This document shows positions 55,986 through 64,000 of a stretch of DNA of 64,000 nt, piece after piece. The notes below the pieces were generated by a model. The model saw nothing but the letters and a program-made list of their open reading frames with translations, ran no database searches and was not told the DNA's origin. The DNA comes from Vibrio atypicus (GTDB lineage: Bacteria; Pseudomonadota; Gammaproteobacteria; Enterobacterales; Vibrionaceae). Both the position numbers and the translations under genes were made by a program. Location: the NCBI RefSeq assembly GCF_009811315.1, contig NZ_BLID01000005.1:285765-349764 (forward strand), read 5' to 3'. The stretch's first letter is position 1, and each line of letters opens with the position of its first letter.

Positions 55986-56028
55986 TCGTCCTTGCAGATT
56001 TTTGCTAACAAAATAGGCTGAGAGTAAG

Positions 56029-56697
56029 TTGTATAAAGTTAACGAGATGTTTGAAACAATTCAGGGAGAAGGGGTGTTTACTGGTGTTCCTTCAGTATTT
56101 GTGCGGTTACAAGAGTGTCCGGTAGGGTGTGCTTGGTGTGATACGAAACAGACATGGGACGCGACGCCGCAAGATGAAACGGATTTTGCTCAAATTCTCC
56201 TAAAATCTGAAGATTCTCCAACTTGGTGTAGTGCCACGGCTGAAGACATTGTTAGTGAATATGTAAAACAAGCATATACTGCGAATCATATTGTTATTAC
56301 CGGTGGTGAACCGTGCATTTATGATTTACGTCCTTTAACTATGGCGTTTGAAGCTCATGGTTGTCAGTGTCAAATCGAAACGAGTGGCACGTCGGAGGTA
56401 GTAACATCAGACAAGACTTGGGTGACGGTGTCACCAAAAGTGGCAATGAAAGGACAACTTCCAGTATTAGACTCAGCTCTGTTACGCGCGAATGAAATTA
56501 AACATCCTGTTGGTACCACGAAAGATATAGACCAACTAGACATTTTATTAGAACGCGCTAACGTCTCGAAAGAAACGGTCATTGCACTTCAACCGATTAG
56601 CCAGAAGCCGAGAGCTACACAATTATGCATTGATGTCTGTGTTGCTAGAAACTGGCGTCTATCGATTCAAACTCATAAGTATTTAAGTATCGCTTAA
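56029..56697 (+). CDS. queE: 7-carboxy-7-deazaguanine synthase QueE
   Basis: Radical SAM enzyme that forms the deazaguanine ring for queuosine. 222 residues. The iron-sulfur ligands are C30, C34 and C37 in CPVGCAWC, and N5[10 protein letters not shown] matches the family N-terminus. The start is TTG 56029, since the conserved region begins at once and no in-frame ATG precedes it. It lies 10 bases before queC. Confidence 0.92.
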   Translation: MYKVNEMFETIQGEGVFTGVPSVFVRLQECPVGCAWCDTKQTWDATPQDETDFAQILLKSEDSPTWCSATAEDIVSEYVKQAYTANHIVITGGEPCIYDLRPLTMAFEAHGCQCQIETSGTSEVVTSDKTWVTVSPKVAMKGQLPVLDSALLRANEIKHPVGTTKDIDQLDILLERANVSKETVIALQPISQKPRATQLCIDVCVARNWRLSIQTHKYLSIA

Positions 56698-56707
56698 GGA
56701 ATTCCTC

Positions 56708-57406
56708 ATGAAAATAGCTGTTGTCGTTTTTAGTGGTGGGCAGGACTCGACCACCTGTTTGGTAAAAGCGTTAAAAGAGTACGATGAAGTCCACGCGATT
56801 ACGTTCGATTATGGTCAGCGACACAAGCTTGAGATAGAAGTAGCGCAGAATCTAGCGAAAGAATTGGGCGTTAAAGCGCACAAAGTGATGGATGTGGGTT
56901 TACTTAATGAACTGGCTATTAGCTCATTGACTCGTGATGATATCCCCGTTTCACATGATCTTCAGGAAAACGGATTACCAAATTCATTTGTGCCAGGACG
57001 CAATATTTTGTTTTTGACGCTTGCAGGTATTTACGCTTATCAGATTGGTGCAGAGTCGGTGATAACCGGTGTGTGTGAAACTGACTTTTCTGGTTATCCA
57101 GATTGTAGAGATGAGTTTGTAAAATCAATGAATAAGGCGCTAGTACAGGGAATGGATCGCTCATTTGATATTGAGACTCCACTAATGTGGCTGAACAAGG
57201 CTGAGACATGGGCTCTTGCCGACCAATATGATGCATTGCAGCTTGTTAGAGAAAAAACTCTAACATGCTACAACGGTGTCATTGGTGATGGTTGTGGAGA
57301 TTGTCCTTCCTGCGAGCTGCGTAAAGTGGGTCTAAACGATTACCTTGATGATCGAGAAGCGGTTATGGCGGCGTTGGTACATAAGCAGACTTATCAAGGT
57401 AGATAG
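56708..57406 (+). CDS. queC: 7-cyano-7-deazaguanine synthase QueC
   Basis: ATP-dependent enzyme making preQ0 from the QueE product. 232 residues. The PP-loop SGGQDS is at 9-14, and the zinc site is formed by the cysteines of TCYNG and GCGDCPSC near the C-terminus. Operon with queE. Its last 44 bases overlap the 3' end of the convergent TPR-GGDEF gene. Confidence 0.94.
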   Translation: MKIAVVVFSGGQDSTTCLVKALKEYDEVHAITFDYGQRHKLEIEVAQNLAKELGVKAHKVMDVGLLNELAISSLTRDDIPVSHDLQENGLPNSFVPGRNILFLTLAGIYAYQIGAESVITGVCETDFSGYPDCRDEFVKSMNKALVQGMDRSFDIETPLMWLNKAETWALADQYDALQLVREKTLTCYNGVIGDGCGDCPSCELRKVGLNDYLDDREAVMAALVHKQTYQGR

Positions 57407-59333
57407 GTTCATTAAATGCGTCAATCACGCTATTTTTTCCTTTTTGTTTAACCTGATATAACGCTTGATCCAAAATAGAATATAGCTCGTTGAAGTCGGC
57501 CAAAGACTTAGAGGTCGCCAAATAAGAGAAGCTTGCGGTAACGTTAAGCTTCTTATTACACTCAGACAGAAAGGATGTATTCGCAATCGCTTTGTGAAGA
57601 CTCATTACCTTGTCTTGAATATCTAATTCATCAAGATTTTTCATCACAATGACAAATTCTTCTCCCCCCAAACGACCGAAAATATCGTCTGTATTGCAGT
57701 GCTGAAGAATAAGCTCGGACACATGCGATAGTGCAGCATCGCCAGTAGGGTGCCCATATTGATCGTTAATTAATTTAAAGTCATCTAAATCAAGAAGTAT
57801 CACTAGGTATTTGTAGTGGTCATCCTTAATCTTTGGTAGCTTTTTAATATCTCGTATAGCGGCAGCACGGTTCCATGCACCAGTTAATAGATCTTTTTCT
57901 GCCTGCTTTAGAGCTTTTCGTTTAAAAAATGAAGTACTAAACAGCAATACTATGAGTATTGCAGAAAAGAAGGCAAACACTTGACTTAATGAGGTTAAGC
58001 GCTGTATTTCAGCGGATTGACGCTTGTTGGTATCCAGCAGTTTAGAGTGCTGCAATTGTTGAATATATTCTTTTCTCGCGGTATCTAAAGCAATATAAGC
58101 TGACTGATGTTGTTTGTCTCGTTTATCCAACTCAGTATCAATGTATCTTTGATAATAAGTAAGAGATTGTTGGTATTTTCCTTGAGCTTCAGCCAAATTG
58201 GCGAGAGTCTTAAGAGCTTGACCTTTAAGTGGGGCACTCTTGATTGCGAGCGATAAGTTCATTGCATTGTTAGCGAAATCTTCTGCTCGGATAAAGTTGT
58301 TCTGTTGTTGATGAGCACTGGCGAGAGTAAGGTATATTTCACCTCTAAGCTGTCCATTGCCTTGAACCGATGCGTTTTCGAGTGCCTCTAATAAATATCT
58401 ATTACCTAACGCATAATCACCTAATGCAGTATATGTCTTACCTAAGCCTAGAAGCGCATACGTCAAACCATAGATATGGTTAAACTGCTGGAGTATTTTT
58501 TTAGACTGCGTGAAGTGATGAAGTGCTGATTGATAGTCGCCATCGGTTAACAATATATCACCCATGCTGTGGTGAGATTGAGCGAGAAATAGTTTTGTTG
58601 GATTGCTACCGCGTAACTTGAGGGCGATTCCTACATATTCTTTAGCTAACTGCATATTTCCAAGGTTTTTGAGTAGTAAGCCTGCGTCGTTATACACGCC
58701 AGATGGATCGATGTAATTTGGAATTATGGCTAGATACTCTTGATAAAATTTTAACGCATTCTGATAGTCACCAAGGTATTCGAAATTGTTTGCTATAACT
58801 CTTAGCGCCTTATAGCGAGGGAGTATTGACTGTTTTGTATCGTCTAGATGGGTGTTTAAAGATGAGCAATATAATGCTGCTTTATGAAATTGCCCTTGTC
58901 GATTGAGGGATCGGCATAGGTGATATTCGAATAGGATCTTACCATCTATTTGGTTGGACTCCGTGACATGCTTTAACAGCGATAAGTAGTTTTGCTTTGA
59001 AACATCGAACTCTAATGCTTCTTCACTATTTAAGGCAGCGATAAAAGTTTGCTCTAATTGAGAGTATTCTGAGTCATAAGAAATCTTGTTGCCATGAAAG
59101 GGCTGCCCTCTAAGAATCATAAATCCATGAATTTTAGAACTTATGTAAAGTTTCTCTATGCCGGGAGGAAGTGCGTTGTATCTATCTTGAAGCATAGACA
59201 GCGCTCGCTGCTCATCTTGAGGTAGCACTTCGCTATAAGCTTGTTCCCAACTGGACAAGTCGTCTTGTGCATTAACAGCAAAAGAAATAGCTAACACGGG
59301 AGTTAGCAGTAACCTAGAAATTAGACGTTTCAT
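57363..59333 (-). CDS. TPR-GGDEF diguanylate cyclase with periplasmic sensor region
   Basis: 656 residues. Signal peptide (about 1-23, ending FAVNA), then about 430 residues of TPR-type repeats predicted periplasmic (for example [20 protein letters not shown] and [20 protein letters not shown]), a coiled stretch, one membrane helix (about 450-470) and a C-terminal GGDEF domain. The active motif GGEEF is intact, so it should make c-di-GMP. ATG 59333 was chosen because it gives the signal peptide; an upstream frame to 59387 does not. The tail overlaps queC by 44 bases. Confidence 0.87.
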   Translation of the reverse strand: MKRLISRLLLTPVLAISFAVNAQDDLSSWEQAYSEVLPQDEQRALSMLQDRYNALPPGIEKLYISSKIHGFMILRGQPFHGNKISYDSEYSQLEQTFIAALNSEEALEFDVSKQNYLSLLKHVTESNQIDGKILFEYHLCRSLNRQGQFHKAALYCSSLNTHLDDTKQSILPRYKALRVIANNFEYLGDYQNALKFYQEYLAIIPNYIDPSGVYNDAGLLLKNLGNMQLAKEYVGIALKLRGSNPTKLFLAQSHHSMGDILLTDGDYQSALHHFTQSKKILQQFNHIYGLTYALLGLGKTYTALGDYALGNRYLLEALENASVQGNGQLRGEIYLTLASAHQQQNNFIRAEDFANNAMNLSLAIKSAPLKGQALKTLANLAEAQGKYQQSLTYYQRYIDTELDKRDKQHQSAYIALDTARKEYIQQLQHSKLLDTNKRQSAEIQRLTSLSQVFAFFSAILIVLLFSTSFFKRKALKQAEKDLLTGAWNRAAAIRDIKKLPKIKDDHYKYLVILLDLDDFKLINDQYGHPTGDAALSHVSELILQHCNTDDIFGRLGGEEFVIVMKNLDELDIQDKVMSLHKAIANTSFLSECNKKLNVTASFSYLATSKSLADFNELYSILDQALYQVKQKGKNSVIDAFNEPIYLDKSAYVPTPP

Positions 59334-59450
59334 AATATGAATATTGTTATGTTTGTTCCATTCTAGATGAAAGCAACCATAGCGCACAATGTGTTGTTTT
59401 TAGAGAATAAGAAAATTGCGATGTAAGTAGGGTTGTATTTGGAAATAAAA

Positions 59451-59475
59451 AAGCGCTCTGAGTGAGCGCTTAAAG
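59451..59475 (-). terminator. Terminator after the DUF2750 gene
   Basis: Arms AAGCGCTC (59451-59458) and GAGCGCTT (59464-59471), followed by TTTTTA on the minus strand. Confidence 0.82.
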
Positions 59476-59496
59476 AAGTGTTTTGTAATTATAAGC

Positions 59497-59850
59497 TTAG
59501 CCTATGTATAGCTTTGCTAGGTCACTTGGTTCCATTTCACGGCCTTCAAGTGTTGCGTTCCAGTTTGTACCAACCAAAACACCATCTTCTGCTAACGTTA
59601 GTAGCCAATCTTCAACGAAAATATCAAGTGGGATTTCTAACACTTCGAAATCAGCCCACTCTTCAACGTTATGTGCTTCTGCGTCTTCTTTCGCTGACCA
59701 GAAAGGCATCACTTCGCTGTTTTCAAATTCAGTAGAGTCACACGACAACCAACCTTCTTCATTGCGTAAGCCCCAAACCATTTTGGTTTGTTGTGTTTCA
59801 GCAACGAAAAGCTCAAGGTTTGCCTGAATATCTGAAGTTAGTTTACTCAT
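59497..59850 (-). CDS. DUF2750 family protein
   Basis: 117 residues, acidic and soluble. Family-typical segments are MPFWSAKEDAEAH, EWADFEVLEIPLDIFVEDWL and LVGTNWNATLEGREMEP. Function is unknown. Stand-alone gene between terminators. Confidence 0.82.
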   Translation of the reverse strand: MSKLTSDIQANLELFVAETQQTKMVWGLRNEEGWLSCDSTEFENSEVMPFWSAKEDAEAHNVEEWADFEVLEIPLDIFVEDWLLTLAEDGVLVGTNWNATLEGREMEPSDLAKLYIG

Positions 59851-59914
59851 GAGTTTTATCTCTTAATTAGAATCGTCGCTAGATTAGCATTGTTAGCAGC
59901 AAAGCTAAAATAAA

Positions 59915-59935
59915 AAGGGAGCTTATCGCTCCCTT
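59915..59935 (-). terminator. Terminator after the ompA-like gene
   Basis: Arms AAGGGAGC (59915-59922) and GCTCCCTT (59928-59935), with TTTTTATTTT next on the minus strand, just after the ompA-like stop. Confidence 0.85.
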
Positions 59936-59940
59936 AGTTG

Positions 59941-60552
59941 TTATTTTTCAATTTTGGTGAAGATTGACCACTCTTCTTTTACATGACCTTTATAACCGAC
60001 TACGCTCGCAACCACTTTTCGGTTTTGGGCGTGACTTTGCTCATCGTCACCAAATACAGATAGGTTAGTATCACCAAAGCCTACAATCTGGATTCGACTT
60101 GCATCAACGCCATAGTCTAGAAGCAGTTGCTCTACTGCAAACGCACGTTGCTTTGACAACTCAAGGTTGTACTCCGGTTTGCCGACTTTACTGGCAAACC
60201 CTTGAAGTTCAATTGAAGTCGATGGAAACTCTTCTAAGAAAGCAGCCATCTCACGAACTTGAGTCATAAATACAGGCTGTACTTCACTAGAATCATTTGC
60301 AAATAGAATGTGCAAATCGATACTTTCTTCAGTATTAATAAAAGTACCGCAGCCATCGTTGTCTAATTCAGAGCGAGCTGGTGTTTGTGGACAAAGGTCC
60401 CTAGCGTTAATCACGCCATCTTTGTCATCATCCTGTAGATCATCAATTTGGTTTGGAACTGGTGTTTCAATATAGTCGTATTTATCTTCTGCTGAAACAA
60501 AGCCACTCGCGAACACACTTGTGATCAGTATTGAAAGTGCTGTAATTTTCAT
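59941..60552 (-). CDS. OmpA-family protein with a thrombospondin type 3-like segment
   Basis: 203 residues. Signal peptide (about 1-21), a Ca2+-binding-like Asp-rich segment DDDKDGVINARDLCPQTP, then an OmpA C-terminal peptidoglycan-binding domain (about 75-190) with NLELSKQRAFAV. It starts one base after the TolC-like gene ends, so the two form an operon. This pair is typical beside large retention-module adhesins, where the OmpA-like protein may tie the exporter to the cell wall. Confidence 0.83.
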   Translation of the reverse strand: MKITALSILITSVFASGFVSAEDKYDYIETPVPNQIDDLQDDDKDGVINARDLCPQTPARSELDNDGCGTFINTEESIDLHILFANDSSEVQPVFMTQVREMAAFLEEFPSTSIELQGFASKVGKPEYNLELSKQRAFAVEQLLLDYGVDASRIQIVGFGDTNLSVFGDDEQSHAQNRKVVASVVGYKGHVKEEWSIFTKIEK

Positions 60553-60553
60553 A

Positions 60554-61858
60554 TTAATACTCTACGGCCTCATTCCATTCGTCAGGTGTATCTACTCGCA
60601 GCGCAGAAAGTAGGCCGCCCGTTGCATTCATTACTCGGTACTTAGCGTATTGCTCATCGTACTTGGCATCCAAATAACCTTTGCGAGCTTCGAATAATTC
60701 GTTCTCTGTGTTCAATAGATCAAGTAAGGTACGTTTGCCGAGCTTATATTGTTTTTCGTACGCGATAACGGTATCAGAAGCAGAATCAACGTGGTCAGCT
60801 AAGAACTCTTTTTGTTGGACGGTTAAGTCTAGTGCGCTCCAAGATAAGCGTAAGCCTTCTTCAACTGTTCGGAACGTATAGTTTCGCAAGTCTTTTGCTT
60901 TGTTCATTTGGTATGCCGCGCTATCAGAGCGGTCTGCATCGGAACCACCATTGTATAGGTTGTATCTCATACGAAGCATCGCAGAAAATTCTTCACTTTG
61001 CCCTTCGATACCGCCTGCATCATCGCGCCACGTTTGATTCGCTTCAAATGAAATGGTTGGTAAGTTCGCACCTTTCGTTTGCTGGAACTGAAAGCGTGCC
61101 GAATCAACATCTGCTTGTGCAATTTTAATTACAGGGTGGTTGTTGAATGCTTCGTCTAATGCATCATCAATAGTAAATGGAATTGCGTTTTGGTCCGCGC
61201 GAGGGAAGGTTAATCCTTGAGGAGCTTGACCTACAATACGTTTGAATTGAGTATGCACGTCGAACAAATTGTTTTGGGCGGCAAGTAGGTTGCCATGCGC
61301 TTTAGCTAGACGAGCTTCTACTTGCGACATATCAGCAGTAGAACCAATACCTGAGTCTACGCGTCTTTTGATGTCTCGGTAGATATCTTTATGCACCGCT
61401 AGATTGCTTTCAGATAAAGCGAGTACTTCATAAGCTTTAGTCGCATCTAGGTAGATTTTAGTTACCTCAAGAGCAATATCTTGCGCATCGGAAAGTAGCT
61501 GGTAACGAACAGATTCAGCGTCTGCAGCAGTACGATCCATATCGTTTAATGTAGAAGAGCCATCCCAGATAAGTTGAGTAAGGGAAAGCGTCGCTTCTTT
61601 ACGAATAAGTTCGTCATTTGTACCCGAAGCAAGATCGACATCTTCATAACCAATTCCAGCGTCTAAATCTAGTTTTGGTAGATATGCTCCAGTCGAAGCT
61701 TCTGAGTCGTATACCTTGCTCTGAAATTCATTATATGAGGCTTTAACTTTAGGGTTGTGCGTAATGGTATACGCCACTGCCTGTTCTAATGTTTGACTGT
61801 ATGCAGGAAAGCTAAGTGCGACCGTGCAACTTAGTACTTTCAACTTATTCCAATTCAC
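60554..61858 (-). CDS. TolC-family outer membrane protein of the adhesin exporter (LapE-like)
   Basis: 434 residues. Signal peptide (about 1-21, ending PAYS), then TolC/OEP repeats, opening with TLEQAVAYTITHNPKVKASYNEF as in type I secretion outer-membrane proteins (first part TLEQAVAYTI). It is divergent from the giant adhesin gene and likely exports it with an ABC ATPase and adaptor that are not in the window. A different paralogue from the TolC-like gene at 33244-34641. Confidence 0.85.
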   Translation of the reverse strand: MNWNKLKVLSCTVALSFPAYSQTLEQAVAYTITHNPKVKASYNEFQSKVYDSEASTGAYLPKLDLDAGIGYEDVDLASGTNDELIRKEATLSLTQLIWDGSSTLNDMDRTAADAESVRYQLLSDAQDIALEVTKIYLDATKAYEVLALSESNLAVHKDIYRDIKRRVDSGIGSTADMSQVEARLAKAHGNLLAAQNNLFDVHTQFKRIVGQAPQGLTFPRADQNAIPFTIDDALDEAFNNHPVIKIAQADVDSARFQFQQTKGANLPTISFEANQTWRDDAGGIEGQSEEFSAMLRMRYNLYNGGSDADRSDSAAYQMNKAKDLRNYTFRTVEEGLRLSWSALDLTVQQKEFLADHVDSASDTVIAYEKQYKLGKRTLLDLLNTENELFEARKGYLDAKYDEQYAKYRVMNATGGLLSALRVDTPDEWNEAVEY

Positions 61859-62276
61859 TTTAACTCTCCTCGTACCGCATTTATGCGATGGATACTACTT
61901 AAATTTCAGTCTCATTTTTAAGATAAAACCATCGTTAGCGTCAATAAAATACCACCTATTTCTTCAAATGACTAATTAATATTATGAAATAAATGTTAAT
62001 AAACAGTACTCTTGCTCGCTTTTGAGAGGCACATTGATGAAGTGGTACGTCGAGATAGTATGTTGTTTATTTAATAGTACAATTGAGATCTTGATTCATA
62101 CTTTATGTGTTGAATTCTGCAACATGTTTTTTAAGTCATACGGTGTGATGACAAAAAAGTAGTTTAGATAACTTATCATAAATGTTAATTTATATAGATC
62201 GTGAATAAGTGTTTTTGCCAATTTATTGTCGTTTCTGACTGAGGCGGCCAGGTAGTAAAGGATTAGGGGCTCTAAT
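61859..62276. other. Divergent promoter region between the TolC-like gene and the adhesin
   Basis: About 420 bases, AT-rich, no gene supported. A 12-base direct repeat ATAAATGTTAAT occurs at 61989-62000 and 62178-62189. A long region like this fits complex regulation of biofilm adhesins. Confidence 0.45.
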
Positions 62277-64000
62277 ATGGGTTTTGGTACGTACGTAGCA
62301 TTGGGTAACTTGGCTAGTGGTCAAGTAGTCGTAGTAGATACTAACGGTAAGGTTAGAGTGCTACAAGAAGGCGAGCTGCCTAAGCCAGGTGAAGTGGTAT
62401 TGAATAACGAGCAGTCTGCTCCTGGTGAAGAGCCGTCCATCAATGTTGAATTGATTGGTGATAATGGCCAAGCTCAGGATATTTCGAGTGAACTTGAAGA
62501 TATCTTTGCTGCGTTAGAAGAAGGGCAAGACCCTACGCAGTTGGGTGAAGAGTTTGCAACCGCTGCTGGTGGGCAGAGTGGTTCAAGCCTAACCGATTCC
62601 GGAACTATCAGTCGTGATGGCTTAGAGACAATTGCATCTACTGAATTTGTCACTCAAGGTTTTGAGTCGCTTGGCCTTTCAGAAACGCAAAGCTTATCAC
62701 TATTAGAGCAATTTCAAATCCTCCAACAACCGCCTGTATTTGTTGACTCGAATGCAAATCCTTTAGGGGAAGATATTCAGGTTACAACTGATGAAGATAC
62801 GCCTGTAAGTGGCACATTGGTCGCTACCGATCCAAATGATGATGAATTGACATTTACCGCTGGAGAGCTACCTGGCAATGGTACTCTTGAATTAAGTGAA
62901 GACGGTAATTGGACCTACACACCGAATGACGATTATAACGGCTCAGACAGCTTTACGGTAGTGGTCTCGGACGGCCAAGGTGGCACGGATACCATCACAG
63001 TGAACATTGGTGTGACGCCAGTGAACGACGATCCTGAAATCGTTGATGGCAATGGTGCGCCGCTAGGCGATGATATCTCTGTTACTACAGAAGAAGACAC
63101 ACCAGTGAGTGGTACGCTCAATGCCACTGACGTTGACGGTGATGATCTGACTTTTGTCAAAGGCAACGATCCACAAAACGGCTCAGTGACGGTCGATACC
63201 GACGGCAACTGGACGTACACACCAAACGACGATTACAACGGCTCAGACAGCTTCACCGTTGTAGTTTCTGACGGCCAAGGCGGCACAGACACCATCACGG
63301 TCAACATTGGCGTAACGCCAGTGAACGATGTTCCTGAAATCGTCGATGGCAATGGTGCGCCGCTGGGCGACGACATCTCGGTTGAGACGCCAGAAGACAC
63401 GCCAGTGAGCGGTAAACTCGATGCGACCGATGTGGATGGCGATGATCTCACCTTCAGCAAAGCAACCGATCCGCAAAACGGCTCAATGACCGTCGATGCC
63501 GACGGCAACTGGACCTACACACCAAACGACGATTACAACGGCTCAGACAGCTTCACTGTGGTGGTTTCTGACGGCCAAGGCGGCACAGACACCATTACAG
63601 TGAACATTGGCGTAACGCCAGTGAACGACGATCCAGAAATCGTCGATGGTAATGGGGCGCCGCTGGGTGATGACATTTCAGTCGAGACGCCAGAAGACAC
63701 GCCTGTGAGCGGTAAGTTGGATGCGACTGACGTGGATGGCGATGATCTGACCTTCAGCAAAGCGACCGATCCGCAAAACGGCTCAGTGACGGTTGATGCC
63801 GACGGCAACTGGACCTACACACCAAACGACGATTACAACGGCTCAGACAGCTTTACGGTGGTGGTCTCTGACGGTCAAGGCGGTACCGATACGATTACAG
63901 TGAACATTGGCGTGACGCCAGTGAACGACGATCCAGAAATCGTTGATGGTAATGGCGCGCCGCTCGGTGATGACATTTCAGTCGAGACGCCAGAAGACAC
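62277..64000 (+). CDS. Giant retention-module repeat adhesin (RTX/LapA-like), 3' truncated by window edge
   Basis: At least 574 residues, open to the right edge, so it does not end in the window. The N-terminal 130 residues form a retention module (MGFGTYVALGNLASGQVVVV) with TAAG at 95-98 (in EEFATAAGGQSG), the LapG-type cleavage site. From about residue 153 exact 100-residue cadherin/VCBS-like repeats begin, each with EDTPVSG, GNWTYTPNDDYNGSDSFTV and VTPVNDDPEI. The product would stay threaded in the TolC-like exporter and mediate attachment and biofilm until cleaved. ATG 62277 has AGGGGC upstream, a moderate ribosome site. Confidence 0.88.
   Translation, partial: MGFGTYVALGNLASGQVVVVDTNGKVRVLQEGELPKPGEVVLNNEQSAPGEEPSINVELIGDNGQAQDISSELEDIFAALEEGQDPTQLGEEFATAAGGQSGSSLTDSGTISRDGLETIASTEFVTQGFESLGLSETQSLSLLEQFQILQQPPVFVDSNANPLGEDIQVTTDEDTPVSGTLVATDPNDDELTFTAGELPGNGTLELSEDGNWTYTPNDDYNGSDSFTVVVSDGQGGTDTITVNIGVTPVNDDPEIVDGNGAPLGDDISVTTEEDTPVSGTLNATDVDGDDLTFVKGNDPQNGSVTVDTDGNWTYTPNDDYNGSDSFTVVVSDGQGGTDTITVNIGVTPVNDVPEIVDGNGAPLGDDISVETPEDTPVSGKLDATDVDGDDLTFSKATDPQNGSMTVDADGNWTYTPNDDYNGSDSFTVVVSDGQGGTDTITVNIGVTPVNDDPEIVDGNGAPLGDDISVETPEDTPVSGKLDATDVDGDDLTFSKATDPQNGSVTVDADGNWTYTPNDDYNGSDSFTVVVSDGQGGTDTITVNIGVTPVNDDPEIVDGNGAPLGDDISVETPED
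62733..64000 (+). repeat. Tandem 300-bp coding repeats of the adhesin
   Basis: Units begin at 62733, 63033, 63333, 63633 and 63933 (last one partial), each exactly 300 bases. Unit 1 is the most divergent; units 3 and 4 differ at few positions, indicating recent duplication or gene conversion. Open frames on the opposite strand here are artefacts of the repeat. Confidence 0.93.

Noticed and set aside
55986..56028. Possible preQ1 riboswitch upstream of queE
   Set aside because: The sequence does not show the short stem plus A-rich tail of the preQ1-I consensus, and this pathway is upstream of preQ1.
62933..63808. Three similar minus-strand frames of about 91 codons at 300-base spacing
   Set aside because: They are mirror images of the adhesin repeats on the other strand, created by the repeat's codon use, not separate genes.

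Overview
The window is a stretch of chromosome from a marine gammaproteobacterium, most likely a Vibrio or close relative. Supporting signs are btuC-btuD, an M48 protease/LemA pair, NqrM-type and DUF134 genes, a GntR-controlled propionate operon that uses acnD and prpF instead of prpD, MetJ control of metA, abundant c-di-GMP enzymes and chemoreceptors, and a retention-module RTX-type adhesin. Base composition is even and moderately AT-rich. I see no rRNA, tRNA, CRISPR array, phage or intact insertion sequence. Species cannot be fixed from sequence alone.

Layout. 1-1605: end of the vitamin B12 uptake operon (btuC truncated by the window edge, btuD). 1690-1845: structured, terminator-ended RNA candidate. 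2051-4485: lemA and an M48 membrane protease, minus strand. 4486-5120: long gene-poor gap with an inverted-repeat element. 5121-6178: a compact NifX-like / NqrM-like / DUF134 module fronted by a perfect 36-bp palindrome. 6228-9649: thioesterase, YdjM-like membrane hydrolase, patatin phospholipase and two unknown genes. 9841-15403: DUF3360 permease, MazG-like enzyme, DUF1415 protein, MFS carrier and its divergent LysR regulator. 15514-22317: modF-like ABC protein, glutaredoxin, YgjP-like protein, rlmF, pilF-like lipoprotein, metA, P-loop kinase and DUF3859 protein. 22456-29788: two c-di-GMP phosphodiesterases, a chemoreceptor with a duplicated CHASE3 sensor, and a MarC protein. 29926-34641: a TolC/HlyD/two-permease export operon without an ATPase gene. 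34749-37980: tctCBA tricarboxylate uptake. 38361-42311: a large HD-GYP sensor with an inserted solute-binding module, and a lipoprotein. 42562-51212: the 2-methylcitrate operon prpR-prpB-prpC-acnD-prpF-prpE with twin operators. 51326-55872: GNAT, a NUDIX-PAP2 fusion, a second chemoreceptor, YidA. 56029-57406: queE-queC (7-deazaguanine synthesis). 57363-59333: periplasmic TPR-GGDEF diguanylate cyclase. 59497-61858: DUF2750, OmpA-like protein and TolC-like exporter. 62277-64000: start of a giant repeat adhesin running off the right edge.

Functional links. The right end looks like a biofilm adhesin system: adhesin with a LapG-type TAAG site, TolC-type outer membrane exporter and an OmpA-like partner. 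Several c-di-GMP makers and breakers in the same window could feed this output, but that link is inferred. The least explained unit is the palindrome/NifX/NqrM/DUF134 module, which looks like a small self-contained metal- or Fe-S-linked regulon. All functions are assigned from motifs and family memory; no database search was run.
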